In this document: positions 1 through 8,146 of the stretch, one piece after another
Numbering within the stretch: the stretch's first letter is position 1
How the letters are laid out: every line of letters begins with the position of its first letter
Source of the DNA: Lachnospiraceae bacterium
GTDB lineage: Bacteria; Bacillota; Clostridia; Lachnospirales; Lachnospiraceae
NCBI GenBank assembly: GCA_021203145.1
Contig: JAJQBS010000019.1
Location: 1 to 47,672 of the forward strand
DNA: 47,672 nucleotides
Direction: 5' to 3'
Program-made: the position numbers and the translations under genes
The notes under the pieces: generated by a model
The model's database searches: none
What the model was told of the DNA's origin: nothing
Seen by the model: the letters and a program-made list of their open reading frames with translations, nothing else

Positions 1-68
1 TTTGCACCAGGCAAGGAATCGTGGTAAAAAATGTTCGTGAAACAACCCTGGGATTTTTATCTGGGGAA

Positions 69-97
69 TTGAAAATGTGACGATGAGGTAGTATAAT
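69..97 (+). promoter_or_regulatory. Promoter for the adh-aldh operon
   Basis: TTGAAA (69-74) and TATAAT (92-97) are separated by 17 bases, a near-consensus sigma-A promoter. Transcription would start near 104, about 50 bases before the first gene. Nothing else recognisable lies in bases 1-68. Confidence 0.75.
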
Positions 98-155
98 CAT
101 CAGGATTTATCCAATGGCCTCACGCAAGTGGACACTGCCCGAAAAGGAGTCTTAT

Positions 156-1376
156 ATGAATTTTCTGAAAAAAATTTACTGCCGTACTTTTCAGACGGTT
201 TTTAAAATTGCCCTGCCGTTTTTGCCCTATCGCAATCCCAGGATCCTTGGATCTGTGAAACAGATTCCGGACTTGCTGAAAAAGAAGAAGCTCACGCGGG
301 TACTGATTGTCACAGACCCGGGGATTGCTTTACTGGGCCTGACTGGGGAGCTGGAGAGGGCTCTTACAGAAAACGGTATTTTTTATGCTGTGTATGATAA
401 GACAGCGGCAAATCCGACCACGGCAAATGTGGCGGAGGCGCTGGAACTATACCATGCGCAGTTCTGCGAGGCGATCATTGGCTTTGACGGAGGTTCCAGT
501 ATGGACTGCGCGAAAGCGGTGGGAGCTCGCGCCTCGAAGCCGAGACAGTCTCTGGAAAAGATGAAGGGCATTCTTCATGTGCATGCCCGGCTGCCGCTGC
601 TGATTGCGGTGCCGACGACCGCGGGTACCGGGTCGGAGACGACACTGGCGTGCGTGATTGTGGACGCTGATACGCGGCATAAATATGTAATCAACGATTT
701 CTGCCTGATTCCGCGCTATGCTGTGCTGGATCCGAATGTGACCTTAAGTCTGCCGCCCTTCGTCACCGCGACGACCGGGATGGACGCGCTGACGCATGCG
801 GTCGAGGCCTATATAGGCAATACGACGACACACGGCACCCGGAAAAACGCGGAGCAGGCTGTGAAACTGATTTTTGAAAACCTGGATGAAGCGTACACAA
901 ATGGAAAGAATTTAAAGGCAAGAAGGAACATGCTCCAGGCTTCCTATTACGCGGGCTGTGCGTTTACGAAATCCTATGTGGGTTACGTCCACGCAGTTGC
1001 GCATTCTCTGGGTGGGCAGTATAATGTGCCGCATGGACTGGCAAATGCGATATTGCTGCCGTTTGTCCTGGAAGAGTATGGTTCCTGCATTTACCCGAAG
1101 CTCGCCAGACTGGCTTCCGCCGCCGGATTAGCCTGCGGGACGGGGACGGCTTCCGGGGCTGCACATTCTGAAGAGGAGGCGGCGAAAGCATTTATTGAAG
1201 CGATAAAAGATATGAAGAAACGGTTTGGCATCGGAGATACGGTGCCGGAGATCTGGAAAGAGGATATTCCGAAGATGGCGCGCTACGCGGACAAGGAGGC
1301 GAATCCGCTTTACCCGGTGCCGGTGCTGATGGACGCGAAGGAGCTGGAGAAATTTTATTATAAAGTGATGCCGTAA
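156..1376 (+). CDS. Iron-type (group III) alcohol dehydrogenase
   Basis: A 406-residue cytosolic NAD(P)-dependent alcohol dehydrogenase that interconverts a primary alcohol and an aldehyde. The nucleotide-binding GGSSMD motif is followed by the metal-ligand stretch GMDALTHAVEAY and the His-rich HAVAHSLGGQYNVPHG block typical of Fe-ADH proteins, so all expected metal ligands (Asp and three His) are present. The start at 156 is chosen over the ATG at 114 because AAAAGGAG (142-149) stands six bases before it; the 14 extra residues would lie in the leader. Near residues 330-345 a small Ala/Gly/Ser-rich stretch looks like a loop extension. It is followed after 59 bases by an aldehyde dehydrogenase, so the pair probably moves carbon between alcohol, aldehyde and acid. 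The substrate cannot be told from sequence. Confidence 0.88.
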   Translation: MNFLKKIYCRTFQTVFKIALPFLPYRNPRILGSVKQIPDLLKKKKLTRVLIVTDPGIALLGLTGELERALTENGIFYAVYDKTAANPTTANVAEALELYHAQFCEAIIGFDGGSSMDCAKAVGARASKPRQSLEKMKGILHVHARLPLLIAVPTTAGTGSETTLACVIVDADTRHKYVINDFCLIPRYAVLDPNVTLSLPPFVTATTGMDALTHAVEAYIGNTTTHGTRKNAEQAVKLIFENLDEAYTNGKNLKARRNMLQASYYAGCAFTKSYVGYVHAVAHSLGGQYNVPHGLANAILLPFVLEEYGSCIYPKLARLASAAGLACGTGTASGAAHSEEEAAKAFIEAIKDMKKRFGIGDTVPEIWKEDIPKMARYADKEANPLYPVPVLMDAKELEKFYYKVMP

Positions 1377-1435
1377 TCGCTTTTAACAACGTTAAATGAT
1401 TAAGCATGGATTGAGACAATGAAGGGAGCGATAGA

Positions 1436-2980
1436 ATGACCGAAACAGAGATTCAGGGAATTGTACAAAAGCAGCGCACGTATTTTGCTTCCGGGGCGAC
1501 GCTGGACGTGGAGCATCGGCTGAATGCGATCGGACGCCTGAAAAGCTGCATCAGAAAGTATGAGAAGGAGATCACCGAGGCGCTGAAAAAAGATCTTGGA
1601 AAGAGCCCGTCCGAGAGCTATATGTGCGAGACCGGGCTGACCTTAAGCGAGATCAGCTATATGCAGAAACATACCAGAGCGTTTGCCCGGGATAAAACGG
1701 TGTGGACGCCGCTGGCGCAGTTCTGTTCACACAGCTTTACCAAACCATCTCCCTACGGAGTGGTGTTGATTATGAGTCCGTGGAATTATCCGTTTATGCT
1801 CACGCTGGAGCCGCTCGTGGACGCGCTTGCGGCGGGCAATACGGCGATCCTCAAGCCGAGCGCCTATTCGCCGCACACAAGCGACCTGATTGCGAAGCTG
1901 ATCCGGGAGTGCTTTGATGAATCCTATGTGGCGGTGGTCACCGGCGGACGCGAGGAGAATCAGTATCTGCTCCAGGAGCATTTTGACTATATTTTCTTTA
2001 CCGGCAGCAAATCCGTAGGCCGCGAGGTCATGCGCCGCGCGGCGGATCATCTGACTCCGGTGACGCTCGAGCTGGGAGGCAAAAGCCCCTGTATCGTGGA
2101 TCGTACCGCGAATCTGAAGCTCGCCGCAAAGCGGATTGTATTTGGAAAATACCTGAACTGCGGACAGACCTGCGTGGCGCCGGACTATGTTTACTGCGAT
2201 CCGGCTATCAAGGACGAGCTGATCGCGCAGATTCGGCTGCAGATCCGCAGACAGTTCGGGAAGCAGCCGCTGCAGAATGAGGATTATGGAAAAATCATTA
2301 ACCGGAAGCATTTCGACCGGATCCGGGGACTGATTGACGATACAGTCGCGCCGGTGAAGGATCAACCGGAGAAGGACGCCGGGCTGACGGACGGCAGTAC
2401 CTCCAATACCGGCGAGCAATCAATTGCCGGCAGCATCCCGGGTACTGGCGAACAGAGGAAAGCGGACATCCATTCGGCTGCCTGCAGCCGAACAGAAGCC
2501 GGGCGCAGCCGGATCGTGGCCGGCGGCCGGTCGAACGCGGATACTCTGCAGATCGAGCCTACTGTGATCGACGGCGTCACGTTTGAGGATCCGATCATGC
2601 AGGAGGAAATCTTCGACCCGGTGCTGCCGATCCTCACCTACGAATCCCTGGATCAGGCCGTCGCGAAGATCAACCAGATGGAGCATCCGCTGGCTCTGTA
2701 TTTGTTTACTCGCAGCAAGGGCGCGGCCCGGATGGTCATGTCCAGATGTGGCTTCGGCGGGGGCTGTATCAACGATACGGTCATCCATCTGGCGACGAGC
2801 GAGATGGGATTTGGCGGCTTCGGTGAGAGCGGGATGGGGTCCTACCATGGCAAAAAGGGTTTTGACACGTTTTCTCATTCGAAGAGCATCGTGGACAAAA
2901 AGCTCTGGCTTGATCTGCCGATGCGCTATCAGCCATATAAAAAAGCGTATGACAGATTGATACGGATGTTTCTGAGATGA
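1436..2980 (+). CDS. Aldehyde dehydrogenase, class-3-like, with a loop insertion
   Basis: A 514-residue NAD(P)+-dependent aldehyde dehydrogenase oxidising aldehydes to acids. The catalytic Cys is C246 in GQTC and the general-base Glu is E212 in LELGGKSP; MSPWNYPF (Rossmann region) and the C-terminal EMGFGGFGESGMGSYHG block are typical of class-3 enzymes. Those enzymes are usually about 455-460 residues. The excess is a low-complexity Gly/Ser/Thr/Ala/Glu-rich insertion at about residues 302-358, between RIRGLIDD and the normal continuation RIVAGGRS, and it contains two NTGEQ/GTGEQ motifs exactly 36 bases apart. Active-site segments on both sides are intact, so the enzyme should still work. GAAGGGAG (1421-1428) gives the start. 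It probably works with the alcohol dehydrogenase just upstream. Confidence 0.9.
   Translation: MTETEIQGIVQKQRTYFASGATLDVEHRLNAIGRLKSCIRKYEKEITEALKKDLGKSPSESYMCETGLTLSEISYMQKHTRAFARDKTVWTPLAQFCSHSFTKPSPYGVVLIMSPWNYPFMLTLEPLVDALAAGNTAILKPSAYSPHTSDLIAKLIRECFDESYVAVVTGGREENQYLLQEHFDYIFFTGSKSVGREVMRRAADHLTPVTLELGGKSPCIVDRTANLKLAAKRIVFGKYLNCGQTCVAPDYVYCDPAIKDELIAQIRLQIRRQFGKQPLQNEDYGKIINRKHFDRIRGLIDDTVAPVKDQPEKDAGLTDGSTSNTGEQSIAGSIPGTGEQRKADIHSAACSRTEAGRSRIVAGGRSNADTLQIEPTVIDGVTFEDPIMQEEIFDPVLPILTYESLDQAVAKINQMEHPLALYLFTRSKGAARMVMSRCGFGGGCINDTVIHLATSEMGFGGFGESGMGSYHGKKGFDTFSHSKSIVDKKLWLDLPMRYQPYKKAYDRLIRMFLR
2342..2512 (+). repeat. In-frame low-complexity insertion in aldehyde dehydrogenase
   Basis: Codons 303-359 match nothing expected in class-3 aldehyde dehydrogenases. 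Two related motifs, AATACCGGCGAGCA (from 2405) and GGTACTGGCGAACA (from 2441), are offset by exactly 36 bases, suggesting an old tandem duplication. The insertion keeps the reading frame and lies in a surface loop before the conserved IEPTVIDGV strand. Confidence 0.55.
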
Positions 2981-3010
2981 AATGAAACGGGCCAAAGAGC
3001 GTGGGGCGGA

Positions 3011-3046
3011 TGCGGCTTCGGCCGCAAAACACCTTGCCCGGCCCTG
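3011..3046 (-). repeat. Hairpin plus GCAGG(G)CCGGGC core, possible degenerate repeat copy
   Basis: TGCGGC and GCCGCA pair around a TTCG loop at 3011-3026. About ten bases later, read on the minus strand, comes GCGCAGGGCCGGGC. The order core-then-hairpin resembles the two-hairpin repeat at 24363-24419, but the second hairpin is not recognisable here. It could equally be a processing or weak termination hairpin after the aldehyde dehydrogenase gene; no T-tract follows it. Confidence 0.3.
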
Positions 3047-3154
3047 CGCAGCATCTTGTACAATATGGCAAAATTTTGGTTCCGGTTTATCCGGGGTGGG
3101 CAGAATATAACAGGTCTTAAACCGCCTGTTACAAAAAATATAGAAGGAGCTGGA

Positions 3155-4438
3155 ATGAAGACCATGAGCGAAAAGAACGCAAAATACCAGATTGACACGG
3201 ATGAGAACAGAGCTTTTTTGGAGAAGATCCGCGAAGGGCTCCTGAAGTTCGGGCATCAGTTCCCATCGCCGGGAGGCGGCTCTTATTACCTGGGAGATGA
3301 CGGTACACCGTGGAAGGACCGCCCGAGGGAGACCTGGATCACCAGCCGTATGGCGCATGTCTACAGCCTGGGGACATTCCTGGGCCATGAGGGCAGCGAG
3401 GCTCTGGTTGACGCGGCTCTGAATGGCCTGATGGGAGAGCTGCATGATGCAAAAAACAGCGGATGGTACGCGGGGCTGAAGGCAGACGGACAGATCCTGC
3501 CGGATAAGCAGTGCTATGCGCATGCATTTGTGATTCTGGCGGCGTCTTCCGCGACTCTGGCGGGCAGGCCTGGCGCAAAGGAGCTGCTGAAGGAGGCTTT
3601 GATTTTTTACGACTCCTATTTCTGGAATGAGGAGGAAGGGCTTTCCTGCGACACGTGGAACACGGAACTGACGGTTCTTGACGATTACCGCGGACTGAAC
3701 GCGAATATGCACACGGTTGAGGCATTTCTTGCGGCGGCGGATGTGATTCCGAATGACGAATACCGAGTGAGAGCGGAGCGTATCATTGACCATGTGCTTG
3801 GATGGGCGTCCGAAAATGACTGGCGGATTCCGGAGCATTTCAGTAAGGACTGGATCCCGGACCTGGAGTGCAACAAGGACCGCCCGGACGATCAGTTCAA
3901 GCCTTACGGCGCGACGCCCGGCCACGGCATCGAGTGGGCGCGGCTGGTCACGCAGTGGGCACTTTCTGTACCGGCCTTCGAAGAGCGCACTGGTGTGGTC
4001 GGAGAGAGTCACAGGCAGCCGGCAAAATACATTGAGGCGGCGGAAAAACTCTATAACCGCGCAGTATCAGACGCCTGGAATGCGGACGGGGCGCCCGGGA
4101 TCGTATATACGACTGACTGGGAGGGGAAACCGGTGGTTCACGACCGGATGCACTGGACCCTGGCCGAGGCAATCAATACCTCCGCAGTGCTGTACCGTGC
4201 GACCGGCAAAGAAAAATATGCCGCTGACTACGCGCAGTTTCTGCAGTATCTGGATGAAAAGGTGCTCGACCCTGTGAACGGCTCCTGGTTCCACCAGCTT
4301 GACCGCGGTAATCAGGTAATCGGCACCGTGTGGCCCGGAAAACCGGACCTTTACCACGCGCTGCAGGCGACCCTGATCCCGTATTATGAGCCGTCCGTTT
4401 CCATCGCGCCTGCAGTGAAGAAGGGGCTGAGAAAATAA
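3155..4438 (+). CDS. AGE-family sugar isomerase/epimerase (YihS-like)
   Basis: A 427-residue (alpha/alpha)6-barrel protein of the N-acylglucosamine 2-epimerase superfamily. It resembles E. coli YihS (aldose-ketose isomerase acting on sulfoquinovose and mannose) along its whole length: TWITSRMAHVYSLG, YRGLNANMHTVEAFL, ATPGHGIEWARL, GIVYTTDWEGKPVV and PDLYHALQ. The two His that act as acid/base in YihS correspond to H257 (PGHGIEW) and H401 (LYHAL). The start at 3155 follows GAAGGAG (3143-3149); an ORF open from 3056 has no ribosome site. No sulfofructose kinase, transaldolase or sulfonate transporter lies nearby, so mannose or another aldose is as likely as sulfoquinovose. It is probably co-transcribed with, or follows, the two dehydrogenases. 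Confidence 0.85.
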   Translation: MKTMSEKNAKYQIDTDENRAFLEKIREGLLKFGHQFPSPGGGSYYLGDDGTPWKDRPRETWITSRMAHVYSLGTFLGHEGSEALVDAALNGLMGELHDAKNSGWYAGLKADGQILPDKQCYAHAFVILAASSATLAGRPGAKELLKEALIFYDSYFWNEEEGLSCDTWNTELTVLDDYRGLNANMHTVEAFLAAADVIPNDEYRVRAERIIDHVLGWASENDWRIPEHFSKDWIPDLECNKDRPDDQFKPYGATPGHGIEWARLVTQWALSVPAFEERTGVVGESHRQPAKYIEAAEKLYNRAVSDAWNADGAPGIVYTTDWEGKPVVHDRMHWTLAEAINTSAVLYRATGKEKYAADYAQFLQYLDEKVLDPVNGSWFHQLDRGNQVIGTVWPGKPDLYHALQATLIPYYEPSVSIAPAVKKGLRK

Positions 4439-4495
4439 AAAAGCATCCCGGATTATTTATGCCCCACAGCTTTGCAGGGGACATGGCAGGGGATC

Positions 4496-5122
4496 TTATG
4501 AGTGCAGACACAGCAGCCGCATCAGTTCCGTATGAGGCTGCTGTGTGTTTTTTTCAAAAATATTGGTATATCGCTCATCTGAACTCCGGCCACGGAAGGC
4601 GGGATAGAGGAACCCAAATTCCGGGCTGCCCGCCTCGTAGTCTCCGGAAAGCGGACACAGGGCGCAGATCAGGTACTCATAAACCTCCTCGGAATCTTCT
4701 ATCCACTCATGATCGGTTCCCTTCCGCGGGACGTCATAGCACCCGTGAAATGCAAGAAACGCATAGGAAGATCCCGGGTGATGCGCTTCGCCGATCGTTT
4801 CATACAGCACATCCAGAAGCGCGTCATTTTTCAGGCCGCATTCCTTTATTCCGTCCAGAAGCTGCCACAGACCTCCCGGCTTTCTGGCGTCTTTTGAAAT
4901 CCGGTAATCCTTCAGATGGACATTTGTTTCAGAAAAGATCACATTCTTCGCGATCTGGAGATGCCTGCCTCGCTCCGGTGCGGAGAGCTTCAGAAAGTGT
5001 GTGTTGAAGGTGCCGTCTACATACCCTTCCTCGTCAAAATACGCGCCCGCGATCCGGCCAACGGAAGATCGTGTGAGCGTCATGCGCCGGGTCAGCTCGA
5101 GCATATCATTTCTGTCAATCAT
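4496..5122 (-). CDS. DUF4317-like protein, short form
   Basis: A 208-residue protein of unknown function. Its segments GTFNTHFLKLSAPE, CGLKNDALLDVLYE, YAFLAFHGCYDVPRKGTD, EVYEYLICALCPL and SPEFGFLYPAFRGR match my recollection of the DUF4317 family, which is common in Lachnospiraceae and normally about 380-400 residues. Only the front half is present, and the last 15 residues are encoded by the stem of the plus-strand terminator, so the gene may be a truncated but intact-reading form. GGAGG (minus strand, 5129-5133) is well placed for the start at 5122. No signal peptide or membrane segment is seen. No function is proposed. Confidence 0.65.
   Translation of the reverse strand: MIDRNDMLELTRRMTLTRSSVGRIAGAYFDEEGYVDGTFNTHFLKLSAPERGRHLQIAKNVIFSETNVHLKDYRISKDARKPGGLWQLLDGIKECGLKNDALLDVLYETIGEAHHPGSSYAFLAFHGCYDVPRKGTDHEWIEDSEEVYEYLICALCPLSGDYEAGSPEFGFLYPAFRGRSSDERYTNIFEKNTQQPHTELMRLLCLHS
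4508..4553 (+). terminator. Rho-independent terminator after the AGE isomerase gene
   Basis: ACACAGCAGCC (4508-4518) and GGCTGCTGTGT (4536-4546) form an 11-bp perfect stem followed by GTTTTTTT. It works in the plus direction. Unusually it lies inside the 3' end of the convergent DUF4317-like gene and encodes that protein's last residues. Confidence 0.85.
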
Positions 5123-5201
5123 AGGGAACCTCCGCTGTAGAACTGGATTTGCTGCTCCTTTTTGTGCAGGTCTATTACGAAGATGTATGAATCAGGATGA
5201 T

Positions 5202-5576
5202 TTATTCTTCATCCAGATGCTCTTCTCCCTGCGCGAGGATGGTGCGCACGTGATCGTCCGCGAGGGAATAAAAGACGGACTTCCCTTCACGCCGGCTTTT
5301 TACGAGACGGTTCGCCTTCAGGATGCGCAGCTGATGTGAGATTGCGGACTGGTTCATATTCAGAGCCGACGCGAGGTCGCAGACACAGACCTCGGCTTCA
5401 AACAGCACATACAGAATCCGGATGCGCGTGGAGTCGCCGAATACCTTGAACAGCTCGGCGAGGTCATAGAGCTTTGTCTCGTCCGGGAGCGTTTCGTCCA
5501 CGATTTTCAGCAGATTTTCATGGACTTCAAATTCGTCACAGCCGCAGCAATCATTGACAGTTATTTTTTCTGACAT
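5202..5576 (-). CDS. ArsR/SmtB-family metal-sensing repressor
   Basis: A 124-residue winged-helix repressor that should release DNA when it binds a heavy metal (Zn, Cd or Pb). The core includes VFGDSTRIRILYVL and the recognition region MNQSAISHQLRILK. Two metal sites are visible: the alpha3N type (N-terminal CCGC around residues 10-13 plus EVCVCDL at about 62-68) and the alpha5 type (DDHVRTILAQGEEHLDE at the C terminus). Having both resembles CadC/ZiaR-type sensors. It is the last gene of an operon with the HMA protein and the ATPase, 184 bases after the ATPase, and has its own promoter-like sequence and GGAGGTA ribosome site. The operator at 7979-8000 is the likely target, giving feedback control. 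Confidence 0.92.
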   Translation of the reverse strand: MSEKITVNDCCGCDEFEVHENLLKIVDETLPDETKLYDLAELFKVFGDSTRIRILYVLFEAEVCVCDLASALNMNQSAISHQLRILKANRLVKSRREGKSVFYSLADDHVRTILAQGEEHLDEE

Positions 5577-5591
5577 ACCTTACCTCCGTAT

Positions 5592-5625
5592 ACTATATTT
5601 TTGCAGATATGGTAAACAATGTCAA
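5592..5625 (-). promoter_or_regulatory. Possible internal promoter of the ArsR gene
   Basis: On the minus strand TTGACA (5625-5620) overlaps the upstream side of TTGTTT, which lies 16 bases before TATAGT (5597-5592). The TTGACA itself is 22 bases from TATAGT, so the promoter is imperfect. It would allow regulator expression without the upstream operon. Confidence 0.4.
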
Positions 5626-5722
5626 CCGTTATACCCAACTTTTGATGTTTTTTGATGTTTTGCCGCGTAAATTTGGTCAGAGTGTGACCGGTAATGCTTT
5701 GCTGCAGTAAACCGGAATATTC

Positions 5723-5748
5723 GGCTGACCAGAAAAACTGGATCAGCC
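5723..5748 (-). other. Stem-loop between ATPase and ArsR genes
   Basis: GGCTGACCAG (5723-5732) pairs with CTGG-A-TCAGCC (5738-5748) with one bulged A and an AAAAA loop. It sits just after the ATPase stop codon. No T-tract follows on the minus strand, so it looks more like an mRNA-stability or processing hairpin than a terminator. Confidence 0.5.
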
Positions 5749-5760
5749 GGATATAATACA

Positions 5761-7629
5761 TCAGAGTTTTTCTACAAACAGCGCCCGGATCGCGTTTAAC
5801 ACGGCGAGGATCATGACGCCGACATCTGCAAAGATGGCCATCCACATGTTGGCAATGCCGAACGCGCCCAGTATCAGGCAGACGGCCTTGACCCCGATCG
5901 CGAACCAGATATTCTGGTAAACAATGCGGATGCATTTGCGCGAGATGCGGATTGCTTTGGCTACTTTCAGCGGGTCGTCGTCCATCAGTACAATGTCGGC
6001 AGCCTCGATTGCAGCGTCAGAACCCATCGCGCCCATCGCGATCCCGATGTCCGCGCGGGAGAGTACCGGCGCGTCGTTGATGCCGTCGCCGACAAATGCC
6101 AGCTTTTCGGAATCGTTTTTACCGGACAGAAGCTCTTCGACCTTAGCTACCTTATCGGCCGGGAGCAGCTCGCTGTACACCTCGTCAAATCCAAGCCCGG
6201 CGGCTACCTGGTCTGCGACCCGTTTTGCGTCGCCGGTAAGCATGACTGTCTTTTTGACTCCGGAACGCTTTAAAGCCTGAATGGACTCTGCAGCGGTCGG
6301 CTTTATCAGATCGGAGATCAGAATGTGTCCGGCGTACGTGCCGTCAATCGCGATGTGTACGACGGTGCCAGCCTGGTGGCAGTCTTTATAAGTGACACCG
6401 AGACGCTCCATCAGCCTTGCATTTCCGGCTGCGATGAGGTGGCCATCCACCTTCGCGGTCACGCCGTTGCCGCTGATCTCTTCAATATCCGTGACGCGGG
6501 AACGGTCGATCGGTTTTCCGTAAGCCCGCTGCAGGCTTTTGCTGATCGGATGCGAGGAGGCGCTCTCCGCGAGAGCCGCGTATTCGAGCAGCAGGTCAGA
6601 ATCTATTGTCCCATGATGTACGTCACTCACCTCGAACACACCCTGCGTCATGGTGCCGGTCTTGTCAAACACGACCGTTCTGGTCTGCGAGAGCGTTTCC
6701 AGATAATTGGAACCCTTGACGAGGACGCCTGCCTTGCTCGCACCGCCGATGCCGGCGAAAAAGCTTAAGGGGATGCTGATAACAAGGGCGCACGGGCAGC
6801 TGATGACCAGGAAGGTCAGGGCGCGGTAAATCCAGTCGCCCCACTCAGGAGAAAGACTCAGGAACAGCATCCGTACCAACGGCGGCAAAATTGCCAGCGC
6901 GACCGCGCCATAGCAGACCGCCGGGGTATAATACCGTGCAAACTTCGAGATAAAATTTTCTGATTTTGATTTCCTGGAGCTTGAATTCTCGACCAGCTCC
7001 AGAATTTTAGAAACAGTCGATTCGCCGAACTCTTTTGTCGTGCGTATCCGGATCAGGCCGGTCATATTGATACATCCGCTGATGATTTCATCGCCCACGC
7101 TCACGTCACGCGGCAGGCTCTCGCCGGTCAGGGCACTTGTGTTCAGCGCGGTTTTTCCTTCTATTATAATACCGTCGATGGGAACCTTCTCGCCAGGCTG
7201 TACGATGATCACAGAGCCGATCTCGACCTCGTCCGGGTCAACCTTTTCAAGCACCCCGTCCCGCTCCAGGTTTGCGTAATCCGGACGGATATCCATCAGA
7301 TCACTGATATTCCTGCGGCTTTTGCCCACTGCGTAGCTCTGGAACAGCTCGCCGACCTGGTAGAAAAGCATGACTGCGACACCTTCACTGTAGTCGCCCA
7401 GGAGGATCGCGCCGAGCGTGGCGACGGCCATCAGGAAATTTTCGTCGAACACCTGCCTGTTCAGAATGCCCTTCCAGGCTTTTTTCAGGATATCATATCC
7501 GATCACGAGATAGGGGATCATAAACAGGCCGAACCGAAGATACCCGTCGACCGGCAGAACCGCCAGAAGAACCATCATGGCTGCCGCGGCAAGGATGCGG
7601 ATCAGCATTTTTTTCTGTTTTTTATTCAT
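5761..7629 (-). CDS. P1B-type Zn/Cd/Pb-transporting ATPase
   Basis: A 622-residue membrane pump that exports divalent heavy metals with ATP. Visible landmarks are the TGES actuator loop, C278-P-C280 in the metal-transporting helix, the phosphorylated Asp D322 in DKTGTMT, the SSHP motif, GDGINDAPVL, and a last helix pair with the Lys and Asp (GVKAVCL, FADVGV) typical of the ZntA/CadA subgroup rather than the copper pumps. It begins directly with membrane segments and has no N-terminal HMA domain; a separate 72-residue HMA protein is encoded 21 bases upstream. The upstream ribosome site is weak, which suggests translational coupling. Its ArsR-family regulator lies downstream. The symbol cadA or zntA would be reasonable but the metal is not proven. 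Confidence 0.95.
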   Translation of the reverse strand: MNKKQKKMLIRILAAAAMMVLLAVLPVDGYLRFGLFMIPYLVIGYDILKKAWKGILNRQVFDENFLMAVATLGAILLGDYSEGVAVMLFYQVGELFQSYAVGKSRRNISDLMDIRPDYANLERDGVLEKVDPDEVEIGSVIIVQPGEKVPIDGIIIEGKTALNTSALTGESLPRDVSVGDEIISGCINMTGLIRIRTTKEFGESTVSKILELVENSSSRKSKSENFISKFARYYTPAVCYGAVALAILPPLVRMLFLSLSPEWGDWIYRALTFLVISCPCALVISIPLSFFAGIGGASKAGVLVKGSNYLETLSQTRTVVFDKTGTMTQGVFEVSDVHHGTIDSDLLLEYAALAESASSHPISKSLQRAYGKPIDRSRVTDIEEISGNGVTAKVDGHLIAAGNARLMERLGVTYKDCHQAGTVVHIAIDGTYAGHILISDLIKPTAAESIQALKRSGVKKTVMLTGDAKRVADQVAAGLGFDEVYSELLPADKVAKVEELLSGKNDSEKLAFVGDGINDAPVLSRADIGIAMGAMGSDAAIEAADIVLMDDDPLKVAKAIRISRKCIRIVYQNIWFAIGVKAVCLILGAFGIANMWMAIFADVGVMILAVLNAIRALFVEKL

Positions 7630-7650
7630 TACGGATACCCCACAGCCTCA

Positions 7651-7869
7651 TCAGAAAAAGATCTCGCAGTCGTCCTCTACCTTCTTACAGTTCTTTAAAA
7701 CGACCGGCATCACGGCTTTGGGATCGGCCCCATCCTCAAATTCCACGATCATTTTGAGTGTCATGAAGCTGACAGTCGCATCCTTTACACCCGCTGTCTT
7801 TTTCGTGGCTTCTTCCATCTTGTTCGCGCAGTTTGCGCAGTCTACGTCGATTTTGTAGGTCTTTTTCAT
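7651..7869 (-). CDS. Small HMA-domain metal-binding protein
   Basis: A 72-residue cytosolic protein made of one heavy-metal-associated domain. It has the CxxC site in DCANC after the first beta strand (KTYKIDVDCANCANKMEEA) and a full beta-alpha-beta-beta-alpha-beta length. The start at 7869 is preferred over upstream Met codons because AAAGGCGG stands about eight bases before it and homology begins at once. It is the first gene of the operon, directly before an ATPase that lacks this domain, so it probably supplies metal to the pump in trans. The Asp before the first Cys is a feature of Zn/Cd-type HMA domains. Confidence 0.88.
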   Translation of the reverse strand: MKKTYKIDVDCANCANKMEEATKKTAGVKDATVSFMTLKMIVEFEDGADPKAVMPVVLKNCKKVEDDCEIFF

Positions 7870-7978
7870 AGTCTTGTCCGCCTTTCTATTTTGGGGGATA
7901 AGCGGCATGCCGGGATGTCGCTTACAATTAATCTGAAGCGCAGAGATGGGCTGGCATTGCTCTGCATGAATCAATGAA

Positions 7979-8000
7979 CATATGAACAATTATTCATATG
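7979..8000. promoter_or_regulatory. SmtB/ArsR-type operator
   Basis: CATATGAACAA and TTATTCATATG form a 22-bp imperfect inverted repeat (10 of 11 positions). The TGAACA...TATTCA pattern matches the known operator style of SmtB, ZiaR and CadC regulators. It lies immediately downstream of the start point predicted from the minus-strand promoter, so repressor binding would block transcription of the HMA-ATPase-ArsR operon. Confidence 0.8.
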
Positions 8001-8008
8001 ATGAGACC

Positions 8009-8036
8009 ATTATAGCACACAGTGAATGTTTGTCAA
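8009..8036 (-). promoter_or_regulatory. Promoter of the metal-export operon
   Basis: On the minus strand TTGACA (8036-8031) and TATAAT (8014-8009) are 16 bases apart. The start point would fall near 8002, at the edge of the operator, leaving a leader of about 130 bases that contains a GCAGAG...CTCTGC pairing. Confidence 0.8.
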
Positions 8037-8070
8037 TGGTTTTTTGCGTTATTTGCTTTTCAACGGGTTC

Positions 8071-8086
8071 TGTTTGATGCTATAAT
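8071..8086 (+). promoter_or_regulatory. Extended -10 promoter for the alpha-glucosidase
   Basis: TGCTATAAT (8078-8086) is an extended -10 element. The -35 region (around 8058-8063) is weak. The start would be near 8093, giving a leader of about 54 bases. The promoter is divergent from the metal-export promoter. Confidence 0.55.
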
Positions 8087-8146
8087 GGACAGGCAGTGCT
8101 GAACGTTTTTTGGCTCTGACATTACTATACTTGACGGGAGAAAACT

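Noticed and set aside
2420..4012. 530-codon minus-strand ORF across the ALDH and AGE genes
   Set aside because: Opposite two well-supported genes; composition is that of a GC-rich shadow frame.
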